8,560 bases of DNA from Spirochaetota bacterium (GCA_022704585.1 JAKJGD010000056.1:1-8560), one strand, 5' to 3'; shown: positions 1 to 7,046, numbered from the stretch's first letter. The notes: a model not told the origin generated them from the sequence alone. Program-made: numbers and translations.

Positions 1-279
1 GCGAAAAAAACCGTTGAAGAAGAGCCGGTCGATGATGATGACATTCCAATGCTGACGCAGGACCTGATCGACGCGAGAATCAACACGATTAAGGCCGAAA
101 AAGAAAAACCGAAACCCGCAGCGGCCAAACCCGTTGCAGAAAAAAAAGCGGTCAATGACCCGGGAGTGAAAATCCTCGATATCGCCCTGGAGAAAGGAAC
201 GCTTTCCGACGACGTAGATGAGGGCAAAGACAAGGACAAGAAGGTAAAGTTTTTCCGCGACAACTTCCCGGTAGAATAG
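1..279 (+). CDS. C-terminal end of an unidentified highly charged protein (5' truncated)
   Basis: The reading frame is open from the first base of the window to a TAG at 277-279, giving 92 residues, so the true start lies upstream. A Met at 49 is available but has no visible Shine-Dalgarno and is probably internal. The tail is low in complexity and strongly charged. It has an acidic patch (EEEPVDDDD), then a short helical-looking segment (LTQDLIDARINTIKAEKE), then a Lys/Pro/Ala linker (KPKPAAAKPVAEKKAV), then a more ordered stretch containing VKILDIALEKGTLSDD, and it ends FFRDNFPVE. There is no membrane segment, Cys, or catalytic motif. I do not recognise the family. The linker suggests a flexible arm between domains of a larger, probably cytoplasmic protein. 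It converges on the adenylate cyclase gene with one base between the stops. Confidence 0.75.
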   Translation, partial: AKKTVEEEPVDDDDIPMLTQDLIDARINTIKAEKEKPKPAAAKPVAEKKAVNDPGVKILDIALEKGTLSDDVDEGKDKDKKVKFFRDNFPVE

Positions 280-287
280 CCTACCGG
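268..287. terminator. Hairpin spanning both stop codons of a convergent gene pair (possible bidirectional terminator)
   Basis: The arms CCGGTAG (268-274) and CTACCGG (281-287) are perfect inverted repeats around a 6-base loop. The TAG stop of the left gene lies in the loop, and the TAG stop of the cyclase (minus strand, 281-283) lies in the right arm. A 7-bp GC-rich stem would form in transcripts from either side. No T tract follows on either strand, so it is not a classical intrinsic terminator. It may block run-through or protect the 3' end. The structure is seen directly; the function is inferred. Confidence 0.4.
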
Positions 288-3013
288 AGGGCCTTGTCCA
301 GTATCAGCTCAATCCTGTATTTCTCGACGAAATAGGGCGTGGAGCCCAACTGGATTTCGTCTGTCTTCAGATCTGTAAAAACCACATCCTGGATCGCCCA
401 GACCACAGAACCGTCAGATCTCCGGATATCTCCCGCCTGAGCGGGCACGCCCTTTAACGGTACCATGGCCTGGCCTGCCTCGCCCTGCCGCGAAAGCGCA
501 TACAGGGTTTCCGGGCCCGTGTGTTTCGACACACGCGCGCAGATTCCCTTCCGCGTCTTGTATTTGACCAGGTACAGCTCTTCCGCCCAATGGGATTTGT
601 TTTCGAATGTCGACTTGCCAAACCGGTCAACGGTAAGCTGCATGAGCTGGAGGCCCTGGTTGACGTGATGCAGGCTGTCCAGCTTGTTGATTCTGTTGAT
701 CACGTTATTGCAGAAATCGACCAGGAATACGATAACGTCGTCTCTCATCTTCAGCGGCTTGACGAAGGTGAAAATATTATCACGCTCGTTGATGACGTAG
801 ACCAGCAGGGATTCCCCGTTCTCCTCGAACACGGCGGTGATATAGTTCTTCTTTCTTGTTTTAAAGATCGCGTCCATAAGCATGAGGCGCGGGTCAGAGG
901 AATACCATGAATAGACCATTTGTTTCCGGGGATTCAGGGATATCCTGGTCAGGGCCTTGATAATGTCGGCGTCATGATTGAACGATATGACGTCACCATC
1001 CCTCGTGGCGGTCACCAGCATTCCCCCCAGGCGCGATACGAACCTGAAGGAGAAGCGCTTGTCCGTCCCGATTATGAACTGGTAGGATTCCCTGAAAATC
1101 TGCTCGATCTCCTTGTAATGCTTTTTGAACGGCTCCGGGGAGATAATAACGCAGTAATCGTCAAACGACTGATGTGCCAGAGCGCCTTCCCTGATGATCT
1201 TCTCGAGTATTGACACGATGCTTTCAGGGGTCGTGTACTCGTCGATATACGATTCCCCCCAGCTCGTCTGGTAGATGTGATGTATCTTCTGGATGGCATC
1301 CGTATTCTCGATCCCGAAGTTCACAATAATCATGTTGATCATGTTAAAAGCCGGGCGGAGGTAATATTCGTTTTTAAGCTTTGAGAGAGATCCTGAAAAC
1401 AGGGCCGCGATGCGTCCTACAAGCTCTGCCACTGCATTCGGGGTATACCGCGAGATGCCCGCCTGGAACTTGAGGCGGCTGTATCGCGGATTGTATATCT
1501 GGTTGACGGCGGTCCACGCCAATAGCTTTATGAGCCCTTTTTCCGTCTTGAGGACCGAGGGCTTTGATTTATCATCCGCACCTTTGCTTTTTTTCAGAAG
1601 GCTCCACATGTCGGAATCGAGGCCGCTGCCGGCGGTTGCTTCTATGTACAGCACCGACTCGTGGGGCGTCTCCTTGAAGGTGATGTAGTGATCGATCTTG
1701 TTCGGCTCGCTGACGAAATGGGACTTGATTTTCCCGCTCAGGAGCTTGAAGTCCGATTCAGATATTTTCTTCTCAAGCTTCATGGAGGGAAGCTGGGTGG
1801 CAATCTTCTGGTAGGAGAGAAGCATGAATTTCTTCACCATGTTCCAGAACACCATGGTACGGTTGTAGTCCCACTCTTCGAAGTTGTCCAGCGCCTGTAT
1901 TTCCTTGCCGCTCCATCCCCACTCCTTGACATACCTGAACATGACAAGGACCTTGTAGGGCAGCCCTTCCCGGTCCTTCACGCCGATATAGCGTGACAGC
2001 TGCGGGTAAATTTTCAGGTAGAGGTTCTGGCGGAGGATCTTGAGGAGCGTCTGGTCCCCGACGGTGGTCGCGTAATAATTATACACCTCTTCGAACATGA
2101 GGATATAGGAATCGACGATCCTCATGTCGAAATTTCCCCGGAGTATGCTGGACTTGACTTTCTGGCTCAGCAGGGGCGAGTGTTCCGGGCCGAACAGGTA
2201 TTTTTCCAGGAGCCCCAGCTTGATGATGGATTTGAAGGGATTGCCGAGCGACTTGATGATCAGGAAGAGTGCGGCTCCGATGAAGTCCTCTTTTGTTATC
2301 ACATAGAGGTTTCCGAGGTCGATGAAGCTTTTCTCGCGGTCCTCCGGCGAGAGCATCCGGTACAGCTCCTCGTACTCGCTGTCCTTAACAAACCGAGGGA
2401 GCACCCACCAGAACGGGACTTTGCCGGCGATGATGATCGAGCTGCGGAAAAATTCGTCTTTCAGGACCGCGCCGATTATCGTGCCGAATGCCTCCTCCTT
2501 GCTTTCCGCGAATATGTTGTTCTTGATGTTGCTGATATCGTTGATGAAGATACTGACCTCGATCTGGGCCTCCTGGATGGCCCAGCTCTGTACTGCTTCA
2601 ACCTTTTTCTTGAAAGCGTCCAGCTTTTCGGGCGCCACGCCCCGCCGGTCGATGCACACCCAGTAATCAAAATCCGATTCCCTGGTGTAAGCGATGGTTC
2701 CAACGCTCCCCATGACCGCCATCATCTCGACAAACGGGTCCTTGTCGTTGAGCTCGATATCCTTGACGTAAAACCGGGCCTGGAGAAATTTCTTTGCCTC
2801 GACGTCCGGCTGCAGGTTCATGATCCCGCACGGAACGTCTCCTTCAATATAACCGGGAAGCCGCTTGTTGTTGGTGCCAAGAAGGATGGGGATGGAATTA
2901 ACGACCCGGCGCACGCCCGTGCTGCCGATGAGCTGCTGAAACCGCTTGTACTTGATGTCGTTGAACTGGAGAAAAAGCTCGCGGTTCTTATGGAATTCTT
3001 CAAGGATCGACAT
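281..3013 (-). CDS. cyaA: Class I (CyaA-type) adenylate cyclase
   Basis: Converts ATP to 3',5'-cAMP and pyrophosphate in the cytoplasm. The 910-residue product resembles enterobacterial CyaA (848 residues) along its whole length. LPGYIEGDVPCGI (from about residue 52) matches the CyaA block MPGYLDGNVPKGI. The nucleotidyltransferase signature GSVGTIAYTRESDFDYW (about 102-118) carries the GS pair and the putative metal-binding Asp114 and Asp116. EVSIFINDI and DEFFR (186-190) follow, then a SLGNPFKSIIK block and EWGWSGKEIQALDN. The C-terminal half, which in enterobacteria holds the regulatory region, keeps KLLAWTAVNQ, TSWGE and LVYVINERDNIF, all recognisable in CyaA. I chose ATG 3013 because it gives the family's N-terminal length and has GGA five bases upstream. 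In-frame ATG 3064 and TTG 3085 would add 17 or 24 residues but have poor or no Shine-Dalgarno. It is transcribed divergently from lon. Confidence 0.9.
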   Translation of the reverse strand: MSILEEFHKNRELFLQFNDIKYKRFQQLIGSTGVRRVVNSIPILLGTNNKRLPGYIEGDVPCGIMNLQPDVEAKKFLQARFYVKDIELNDKDPFVEMMAVMGSVGTIAYTRESDFDYWVCIDRRGVAPEKLDAFKKKVEAVQSWAIQEAQIEVSIFINDISNIKNNIFAESKEEAFGTIIGAVLKDEFFRSSIIIAGKVPFWWVLPRFVKDSEYEELYRMLSPEDREKSFIDLGNLYVITKEDFIGAALFLIIKSLGNPFKSIIKLGLLEKYLFGPEHSPLLSQKVKSSILRGNFDMRIVDSYILMFEEVYNYYATTVGDQTLLKILRQNLYLKIYPQLSRYIGVKDREGLPYKVLVMFRYVKEWGWSGKEIQALDNFEEWDYNRTMVFWNMVKKFMLLSYQKIATQLPSMKLEKKISESDFKLLSGKIKSHFVSEPNKIDHYITFKETPHESVLYIEATAGSGLDSDMWSLLKKSKGADDKSKPSVLKTEKGLIKLLAWTAVNQIYNPRYSRLKFQAGISRYTPNAVAELVGRIAALFSGSLSKLKNEYYLRPAFNMINMIIVNFGIENTDAIQKIHHIYQTSWGESYIDEYTTPESIVSILEKIIREGALAHQSFDDYCVIISPEPFKKHYKEIEQIFRESYQFIIGTDKRFSFRFVSRLGGMLVTATRDGDVISFNHDADIIKALTRISLNPRKQMVYSWYSSDPRLMLMDAIFKTRKKNYITAVFEENGESLLVYVINERDNIFTFVKPLKMRDDVIVFLVDFCNNVINRINKLDSLHHVNQGLQLMQLTVDRFGKSTFENKSHWAEELYLVKYKTRKGICARVSKHTGPETLYALSRQGEAGQAMVPLKGVPAQAGDIRRSDGSVVWAIQDVVFTDLKTDEIQLGSTPYFVEKYRIELILDKALR

Positions 3014-3195
3014 TTCTATCCAGGGCACTCTCGTTGTTGATCCGGGACGCGTTGTTTGGATCATCCCGCTGTTGTTCTGTTGCAATGATACGCGTCATAA
3101 ATGTATATTTTTTCGGACGCGGTATTATCTGTTTTGTACCAGCGCACCATGCAGGGTCGAATTTTACGAATACTTAAAAAAATCGTACTTTAAAA

Positions 3196-3224
3196 TTGAC
3201 AAATATCGGTGCAATCGGTACAGT
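3196..3224 (+). promoter_or_regulatory. Putative sigma70-type promoter for lon and downstream genes
   Basis: A perfect -35 TTGACA (3196-3201) is followed after exactly 17 bases by TACAGT (3219-3224), which matches 4 of 6 bases of the -10 consensus. Transcription would begin near 3231 and leave a leader of roughly 105 bases before the lon ATG. No CIRCE-type heat-shock operator is visible. The matches are seen directly; activity is inferred. Confidence 0.5.
3205..3219 (+). repeat. Tandem ATCGGT direct repeat in the promoter spacer
   Basis: ATCGGT occurs at 3205-3210 and again at 3214-3219, with a 9-base period and GCA between the copies. Both copies lie between the -35 and -10 of the putative lon promoter, and the second touches the -10. 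This could be a binding site for a regulator that blocks or remodels the promoter, or chance in a short stretch. Confidence 0.35.
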
Positions 3225-3307
3225 TATTCAGTAGATATATCTTAACACTATCTTTAAAAATGCAAGAAAAATCGGCCCAGGCCATGTAAATAGTGGCAAT
3301 TTAGCTG

Positions 3308-3319
3308 GCTCTCGAGAGC
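3308..3319. promoter_or_regulatory. 12-bp perfect palindrome in the lon leader
   Basis: GCTCTCGAGAGC reads the same on both strands and ends nine bases before the lon Shine-Dalgarno (AGAGG, 3328-3332). As DNA it could be a dimeric-regulator operator. As RNA it gives only a 4-bp stem with a TCGA loop. Its CTCT could instead pair with the AGAG of the Shine-Dalgarno, a speculative way to modulate translation. Confidence 0.3.
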
Positions 3320-3336
3320 ATCATCGTAGAGGCGAA

Positions 3337-5802
3337 ATGGATATTGACGACATAATACTGGAAAAAAACGAAATATCGATAGATACGGAGCTCCTTGAAA
3401 GCGACCTCGTCTCGATAGACCAGGTACTTCCGACAAAGCTGTATATAATTCCGATCAGGTACCGCCCCATATTCCCCGGTATCATAACGCCGCTCATCAT
3501 CTCGAACGGCCGCTTCTCCGATGTCATTGACACCGTTATACACGACACCCGGACGATCGGGCTTGTTCTCATAAAGGACGACAACAAGGACGAGATATCC
3601 GCCGGAGACCTGTACAATTTCGGGACCGCGGCCAAGATACTGAAGAGGATCAACCTCCCGGACGGCGGTCTGAACGTGCTTATCAACAGCATCAAGCGCT
3701 TCCGCATCAAGCGCATCATATCAGACGAGCCCTACATACTCGCCGACATTGAGTACCTGAACGACCATGTAGTGGACAAAAAGAGCATCGAGTTCAAGGC
3801 CACCACCAGGGAGGTCCTCTCCAAGCTGAAGCTGCTCACCGACAACAACCCGCTCTTCACCGAGGAGATGAAGCTCACCATGCTGAACGTGGACGAGCCG
3901 GGAAAGATAGCCGATTTCGTCACTTCGATCCTCAATATCGAAAAGAACGAATACCAGACGATCCTCGAGACCCTGGACGTTAAAAAGCGGCTTCAGAAAG
4001 TGCTCCGGCTTCTCCACAAGGAGATCGAGGTGCTCTCCGTGCAGAAACGGATCCAGGGCACGATCAACGACAAGATCGACAAGCAACAGCGGGACTTCTT
4101 TCTCCGCGAGCAGTTGAAGGCGATCAAGAACGAGCTCGGCATTGAAGACGACGAGCGCTCCCGCGACCTGAAATCGCTCAGGAAAAAAATGGTAGAGCTG
4201 GAGCTCGAAGGCGAGATCGGGGAGAAAATGGAGGAAGAGATCGGCAAGTTGTCGATGATGGACTCGACCTCCTCGGAATACGCGGTTACCCGCAACTACA
4301 TCGATACCGTCCTGTCCCTGCCCTGGAACCGGAAGACCGTTGACTCCATCGACATCGCGAAAGCGGAAAAGATACTCAACCGCGACCACTACGGCCTCGA
4401 TGACGTGAAAAAGAGGATACTGGAGTTCCTCGCGGTCAAGAAACTGAAGCCGGACGGCAAGGGCTCTATCATATGCCTGGTTGGCCCTCCGGGCGTGGGC
4501 AAAACATCACTCGGGAAATCGATCGCCCGGTCTCTCAACCGGACTTTTTTCCGCGTGTCCCTGGGCGGGATGCGCGACGAGGCCGAGATCAAGGGACACC
4601 GACGTACCTACGTCGGCGCCATGCCGGGCAAGATCATCCAGGGCCTTAAAATCTGCAAATACCGGAACCCGGTCTTCATGCTCGACGAGATCGACAAGCT
4701 GGGCCAGAGCTTCCAGGGCGATCCCTCTTCGGCACTCCTGGAGGTTCTCGACCCTGAACAGAACGTGGAGTTCCGCGATTATTATATTGACGCGCCCTTC
4801 AACCTGTCGGACGTGCTCTTCATCACGACCGCCAACACCATCGACACCATCCCCCAGGTGCTGTCTGACCGCATGGAGATCATCCGGCTGTCAGGGTATA
4901 TCGCCAACGAAAAATACGAGATCGCCCGTCGCTACCTTCTGCCGAAGCAGCTTGAGCAGCACGGGCTGAAGCGTAACGGCATACGGATCGACAAAAAAGG
5001 CTTCATGCACATCATCAACAATTATGCTCGCGAGGCGGGCGTACGGAACCTGGAGCGCCAGATCGAGAAAATCTGCCGCAAAGTTGCCACCATGGTGGCG
5101 AAGAACCGGAAGCTGCCGTCGCGGCCGCTGGACCTGAAAATGATCCGCAGCTACCTGGGCACCGAGCTGTATGCAGACGAATCTCTCATCAAGATCAACC
5201 GGTCCGGACTCGCCATCGGGCTGGCCTGGACCCCGTTCGGGGGCGCGACCCTGGTCATCGAGTCGATCGGGGTTACCAACAGGAAGGGCGGTGGACTGAA
5301 GCTGACCGGTCAGCTCGGCGAAGTCATGAGCGAATCGGCCAATATCGCGTACAGTTACGTCCAGCACCTTCTGAAGGACCGGGAGGACGCGGCCACCGTG
5401 TTCAACAACAATATCATTCACATACACGTGCCCGCCGGTGCCACGCCCAAGGACGGTCCATCGGCCGGTATCACCATGGCAACATCGCTCTATTCCATGG
5501 CCACCAACAAGCAGATCAGGCAGGGCATCGCGATGACCGGCGAGCTTACCCTGACCGGCAGGGTTTTCCCGGTCGGCGGGATCAAGGAAAAGATTATCGC
5601 CGCCAAGAAAGCGAACATCAAGGAAATCATCCTTCCCCGGGAAAACAGGAAGGACCTAGATGACATCCCGGGTTACATAAAAAAAGGCCTTAACTTCCAC
5701 CTGGTCGACCAGGTGGAGGAGGTGATCACGATCGCCTTCAACGCGAAAAAGAAAACAAAAAAAAATAACGCCATATCGGGGGGAGCGACCAAATGCCGGT
5801 AA
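3337..5802 (+). CDS. lon: ATP-dependent Lon protease
   Basis: Lon forms a cytoplasmic ring that unfolds damaged and regulatory proteins using ATP and degrades them. The 821 residues show the full LonA layout. The N-terminal substrate-recognition domain (about 31-230) contains IPIRYRPIFPGIITPLII. A charged helical stretch follows (about 215-310, RDFFLREQLKAIKNELG). The AAA+ module has Walker A GPPGVGKT (383-390), Walker B VFMLDEID (446-453), sensor TTAN (497-500) and an arginine at 512. The protease domain has PKDGPSAG with Ser709 and GGIKEK with Lys752, the same 43-residue spacing as the E. coli Ser/Lys dyad, so the enzyme should be active. The C-terminus is a Lys-rich tail (AKKKTKKNN) encoded over an A9 run. 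Start ATG 3337 has AGAGG four bases upstream. It overlaps the next gene by 10 bases, so the two are probably co-translated. Confidence 0.97.
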   Translation: MDIDDIILEKNEISIDTELLESDLVSIDQVLPTKLYIIPIRYRPIFPGIITPLIISNGRFSDVIDTVIHDTRTIGLVLIKDDNKDEISAGDLYNFGTAAKILKRINLPDGGLNVLINSIKRFRIKRIISDEPYILADIEYLNDHVVDKKSIEFKATTREVLSKLKLLTDNNPLFTEEMKLTMLNVDEPGKIADFVTSILNIEKNEYQTILETLDVKKRLQKVLRLLHKEIEVLSVQKRIQGTINDKIDKQQRDFFLREQLKAIKNELGIEDDERSRDLKSLRKKMVELELEGEIGEKMEEEIGKLSMMDSTSSEYAVTRNYIDTVLSLPWNRKTVDSIDIAKAEKILNRDHYGLDDVKKRILEFLAVKKLKPDGKGSIICLVGPPGVGKTSLGKSIARSLNRTFFRVSLGGMRDEAEIKGHRRTYVGAMPGKIIQGLKICKYRNPVFMLDEIDKLGQSFQGDPSSALLEVLDPEQNVEFRDYYIDAPFNLSDVLFITTANTIDTIPQVLSDRMEIIRLSGYIANEKYEIARRYLLPKQLEQHGLKRNGIRIDKKGFMHIINNYAREAGVRNLERQIEKICRKVATMVAKNRKLPSRPLDLKMIRSYLGTELYADESLIKINRSGLAIGLAWTPFGGATLVIESIGVTNRKGGGLKLTGQLGEVMSESANIAYSYVQHLLKDREDAATVFNNNIIHIHVPAGATPKDGPSAGITMATSLYSMATNKQIRQGIAMTGELTLTGRVFPVGGIKEKIIAAKKANIKEIILPRENRKDLDDIPGYIKKGLNFHLVDQVEEVITIAFNAKKKTKKNNAISGGATKCR

Positions 5803-6446
5803 CAAACCTAATGAAAGACATTGTTATCAACATCCTTGACGAGGTCCTGAAAAAGGAGCAGGTGAAACAGCTCAACGGGAACGGAAGGGACGACATCATA
5901 GCCTACGTCCTGAACCGCGTGCAGCCCAGGTACGTAACCAGCGAGCGGGGCCTGCTCTACGGGATACTGGACGCCAAGTACAAGGTCCAGCAGCGCGTCG
6001 ATATCCTGTTTCTCATCTACGAGGCGATCCACCAGATCATTAACCGCCGCGACTCGACCACAGCGCTCAAGGAAACAATCAATCCGGAGAAAAGCTCCTA
6101 TATGCCGCATATCGTCGGTCAGGTCCTCGACGAGGGTTCCCTGTCCGTTGTCCCGGACGTCGAGGTGACCCTGCTGTACGGAGATAAACCTGCGGTCATG
6201 GTTGACTCCGACTGGGAAAATCCCTATAAAACAATAGAGGCTACGAAAGGGCATTTTCACTTCTGGCCCACATACGCGGAAATCGAAATGGGAAAAAGCA
6301 CGCACGTACCCTTTACTCTCACGTTCAAGCATGACCGGTATTGTGCGGATAAGCTCGATCTCAGCCTTGAAGTCGTCAGGAATGCTGATTTCGGCAAATC
6401 GCAGTTCATACCCATTGTGCTGATGAAATCAAAAGAGGGCGCGTAG
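5793..6446 (+). CDS. ComFB-domain protein fused to a beta-rich (transthyretin-like?) C-terminal domain
   Basis: The 217-residue product has two parts. Residues 1-90 fit the ComFB family: an opening helix MKDIVINILDEVLKKE, then DDIIAYVLNRVQPRYVTSERG (33-53), then a helical RVDILFLIYEAIHQIIN. ComFB was named in the Bacillus comF operon, and cyanobacterial members are reported to bind cyclic dinucleotides; the ligand here is unknown. Residues about 105-217 alternate like beta strands (IVGQVLDEGSLSVVPDVEV, then GHFHFWP, then VPFTLTFKHDRY). They resemble a transthyretin or carboxypeptidase-regulatory-like sandwich, a tentative call. ComFB proteins are usually near 100 residues, so this is a clear extension. 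There is no signal peptide, and the only Cys is residue 184, so the Cys zinc site I recall for the Bacillus protein is absent. ATG 5793 lies inside the lon end with GGGGGGAG (5778-5785) seven bases upstream, which implies translational coupling to lon. Confidence 0.8.
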   Translation: MPVTNLMKDIVINILDEVLKKEQVKQLNGNGRDDIIAYVLNRVQPRYVTSERGLLYGILDAKYKVQQRVDILFLIYEAIHQIINRRDSTTALKETINPEKSSYMPHIVGQVLDEGSLSVVPDVEVTLLYGDKPAVMVDSDWENPYKTIEATKGHFHFWPTYAEIEMGKSTHVPFTLTFKHDRYCADKLDLSLEVVRNADFGKSQFIPIVLMKSKEGA

Positions 6447-6468
6447 AATTTCATCACACGAATGAACC

Positions 6469-6475
6469 GGGGGGA
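6469..6475 (+). promoter_or_regulatory. Ribosome binding site that fixes the nitroreductase start
   Basis: GGGGGGA lies four bases before ATG 6480. The upstream in-frame ATG at 6462 has no purine-rich site before it, and starting there would place this strong site inside the coding sequence. The family-typical opening MELMDAITYRRSVR also begins at 6480. Confidence 0.6.
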
Positions 6476-6479
6476 CCCT

Positions 6480-7046
6480 ATGGAGCTCATGGATGCGATT
6501 ACATACCGGCGATCGGTTCGTACATTCACCGATCACTACGTGACCGATGAAGAGATCAGGGATGTTCTTGAGGCGGCCCGCCGCGCTCCCTCCTGGGCAA
6601 ATACCCAGATATGGGAATTCATCGTCGTACGGGACCGCGAGCTCATCCGCCAGGTCACGGAGACCTACTCGGCGACCAATCCGTCCCGCAACTGCTCGGC
6701 CTCTTCTTCTGCGATCATCCTTGCGTGTGCGAAAACCGGCGTATCCGGGTGCAAGGAGGGAAAGGAACGGACCAAGTTTCATGAATGGTTCATGTTCGAC
6801 ATGGGCATGGCAGTCCAGAACCTGTGCCTCAGGGCGCACGAGCTGGGTCTGGGCACGGTCGTGGTCGGCTCCATGGACCATGACGCGTGCGCAAAGATCC
6901 TGCTCCTTCCTGAAGGGTACGAGGTCGTGGCCGCCATCCCCATCGGCAGGCCTGCGTCCGCCGACCGGAAGGCCCCGTCGCGCAAGGAGTTGAGATCCTT
7001 TGTGTACCTCGACACCTTCGGCGAGCAATACGGCAAGATATATTAG
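6480..7046 (+). CDS. Nitroreductase-family flavoprotein
   Basis: A 188-residue member of the FMN-dependent nitroreductase superfamily. These dimeric cytoplasmic enzymes use NAD(P)H to reduce nitroaromatics, quinones, flavins or more specialised substrates. Family marks, in order, are YRRSVRTF at 9-16 (Arg and Ser that usually contact the FMN phosphate), RRAPSWANTQIWEF at 34-47 (the Pro-Ser-x-x-Asn-x-Gln flavin segment, with Ile where Pro is common before Trp), a central helix HEWFMFDMGMAVQNLCLRAHELGLG, and a closing AAIPIGRPA at 151-159. It is at the short end of the family. Five cysteines (72, 83, 91, 116, 137) are many for this size, but their spacing is not a recognised iron-sulfur motif. 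The substrate cannot be told from sequence. It lies 33 bases after the ComFB-fusion gene and may share its transcript. Confidence 0.88.
   Translation: MELMDAITYRRSVRTFTDHYVTDEEIRDVLEAARRAPSWANTQIWEFIVVRDRELIRQVTETYSATNPSRNCSASSSAIILACAKTGVSGCKEGKERTKFHEWFMFDMGMAVQNLCLRAHELGLGTVVVGSMDHDACAKILLLPEGYEVVAAIPIGRPASADRKAPSRKELRSFVYLDTFGEQYGKIY

Larger units (their letters stand above)
3014..3336. other. Divergent intergenic region between the cyclase gene and lon
   Basis: This 323-base gap is clearly more AT-rich than its flanks. It holds a good rightward promoter (3196-3224), a tandem repeat, two palindromes (AGATATATCT at 3233-3242 and a 12-mer at 3308-3319) and the lon ribosome binding site. 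For the leftward cyclase gene only weak promoter signals appear. One is a minus-strand GATAAT (+ strand 3124-3129) without a good -35. Another is a minus-strand TTGTCA (+ strand 3197-3202) that overlaps the rightward -35, but its -10 is poor. No tRNA, riboswitch fold or convincing small gene was found. If the cyclase used the TTG at 3085, the gap would shrink to 251 bases. Confidence 0.7.

Noticed and set aside
2180..3040. A 286-codon plus-strand open frame opposite the cyclase gene
   Set aside because: It is antisense to a strongly recognisable CyaA homologue, shows no domain, and its composition follows from the GC-biased third positions of the real gene.
3260..3289. A 9-codon leader peptide (MQEKSAQAM) before lon
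   Set aside because: There is no Shine-Dalgarno before its ATG, no codon run that suggests attenuation, and no terminator hairpin after it.
3014..3336. CIRCE heat-shock operator or CRP site in the divergent region
   Set aside because: Neither TTAGCACTC/GAGTGCTAA nor a TGTGA/TCACA pair is present. The palindromes found do not match these consensuses.
3721..4389. A 222-codon minus-strand open frame opposite lon
   Set aside because: It lies fully within the conserved lon coding region, has no recognisable domain and is a shadow frame. The same holds for minus frames at 4891-5427 and 5808-6332.
5757..5768. Programmed slippage on the A9 run fusing Lon to the ComFB protein
   Set aside because: A shift into the frame of the downstream gene meets TAA at 5766-5768 at once, so no fusion can form.
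6462..6479. Earlier ATG start for the nitroreductase
   Set aside because: It has no ribosome binding site, and the strong GGGGGGA would fall inside the coding sequence. ATG 6480 fits the family N-terminus.
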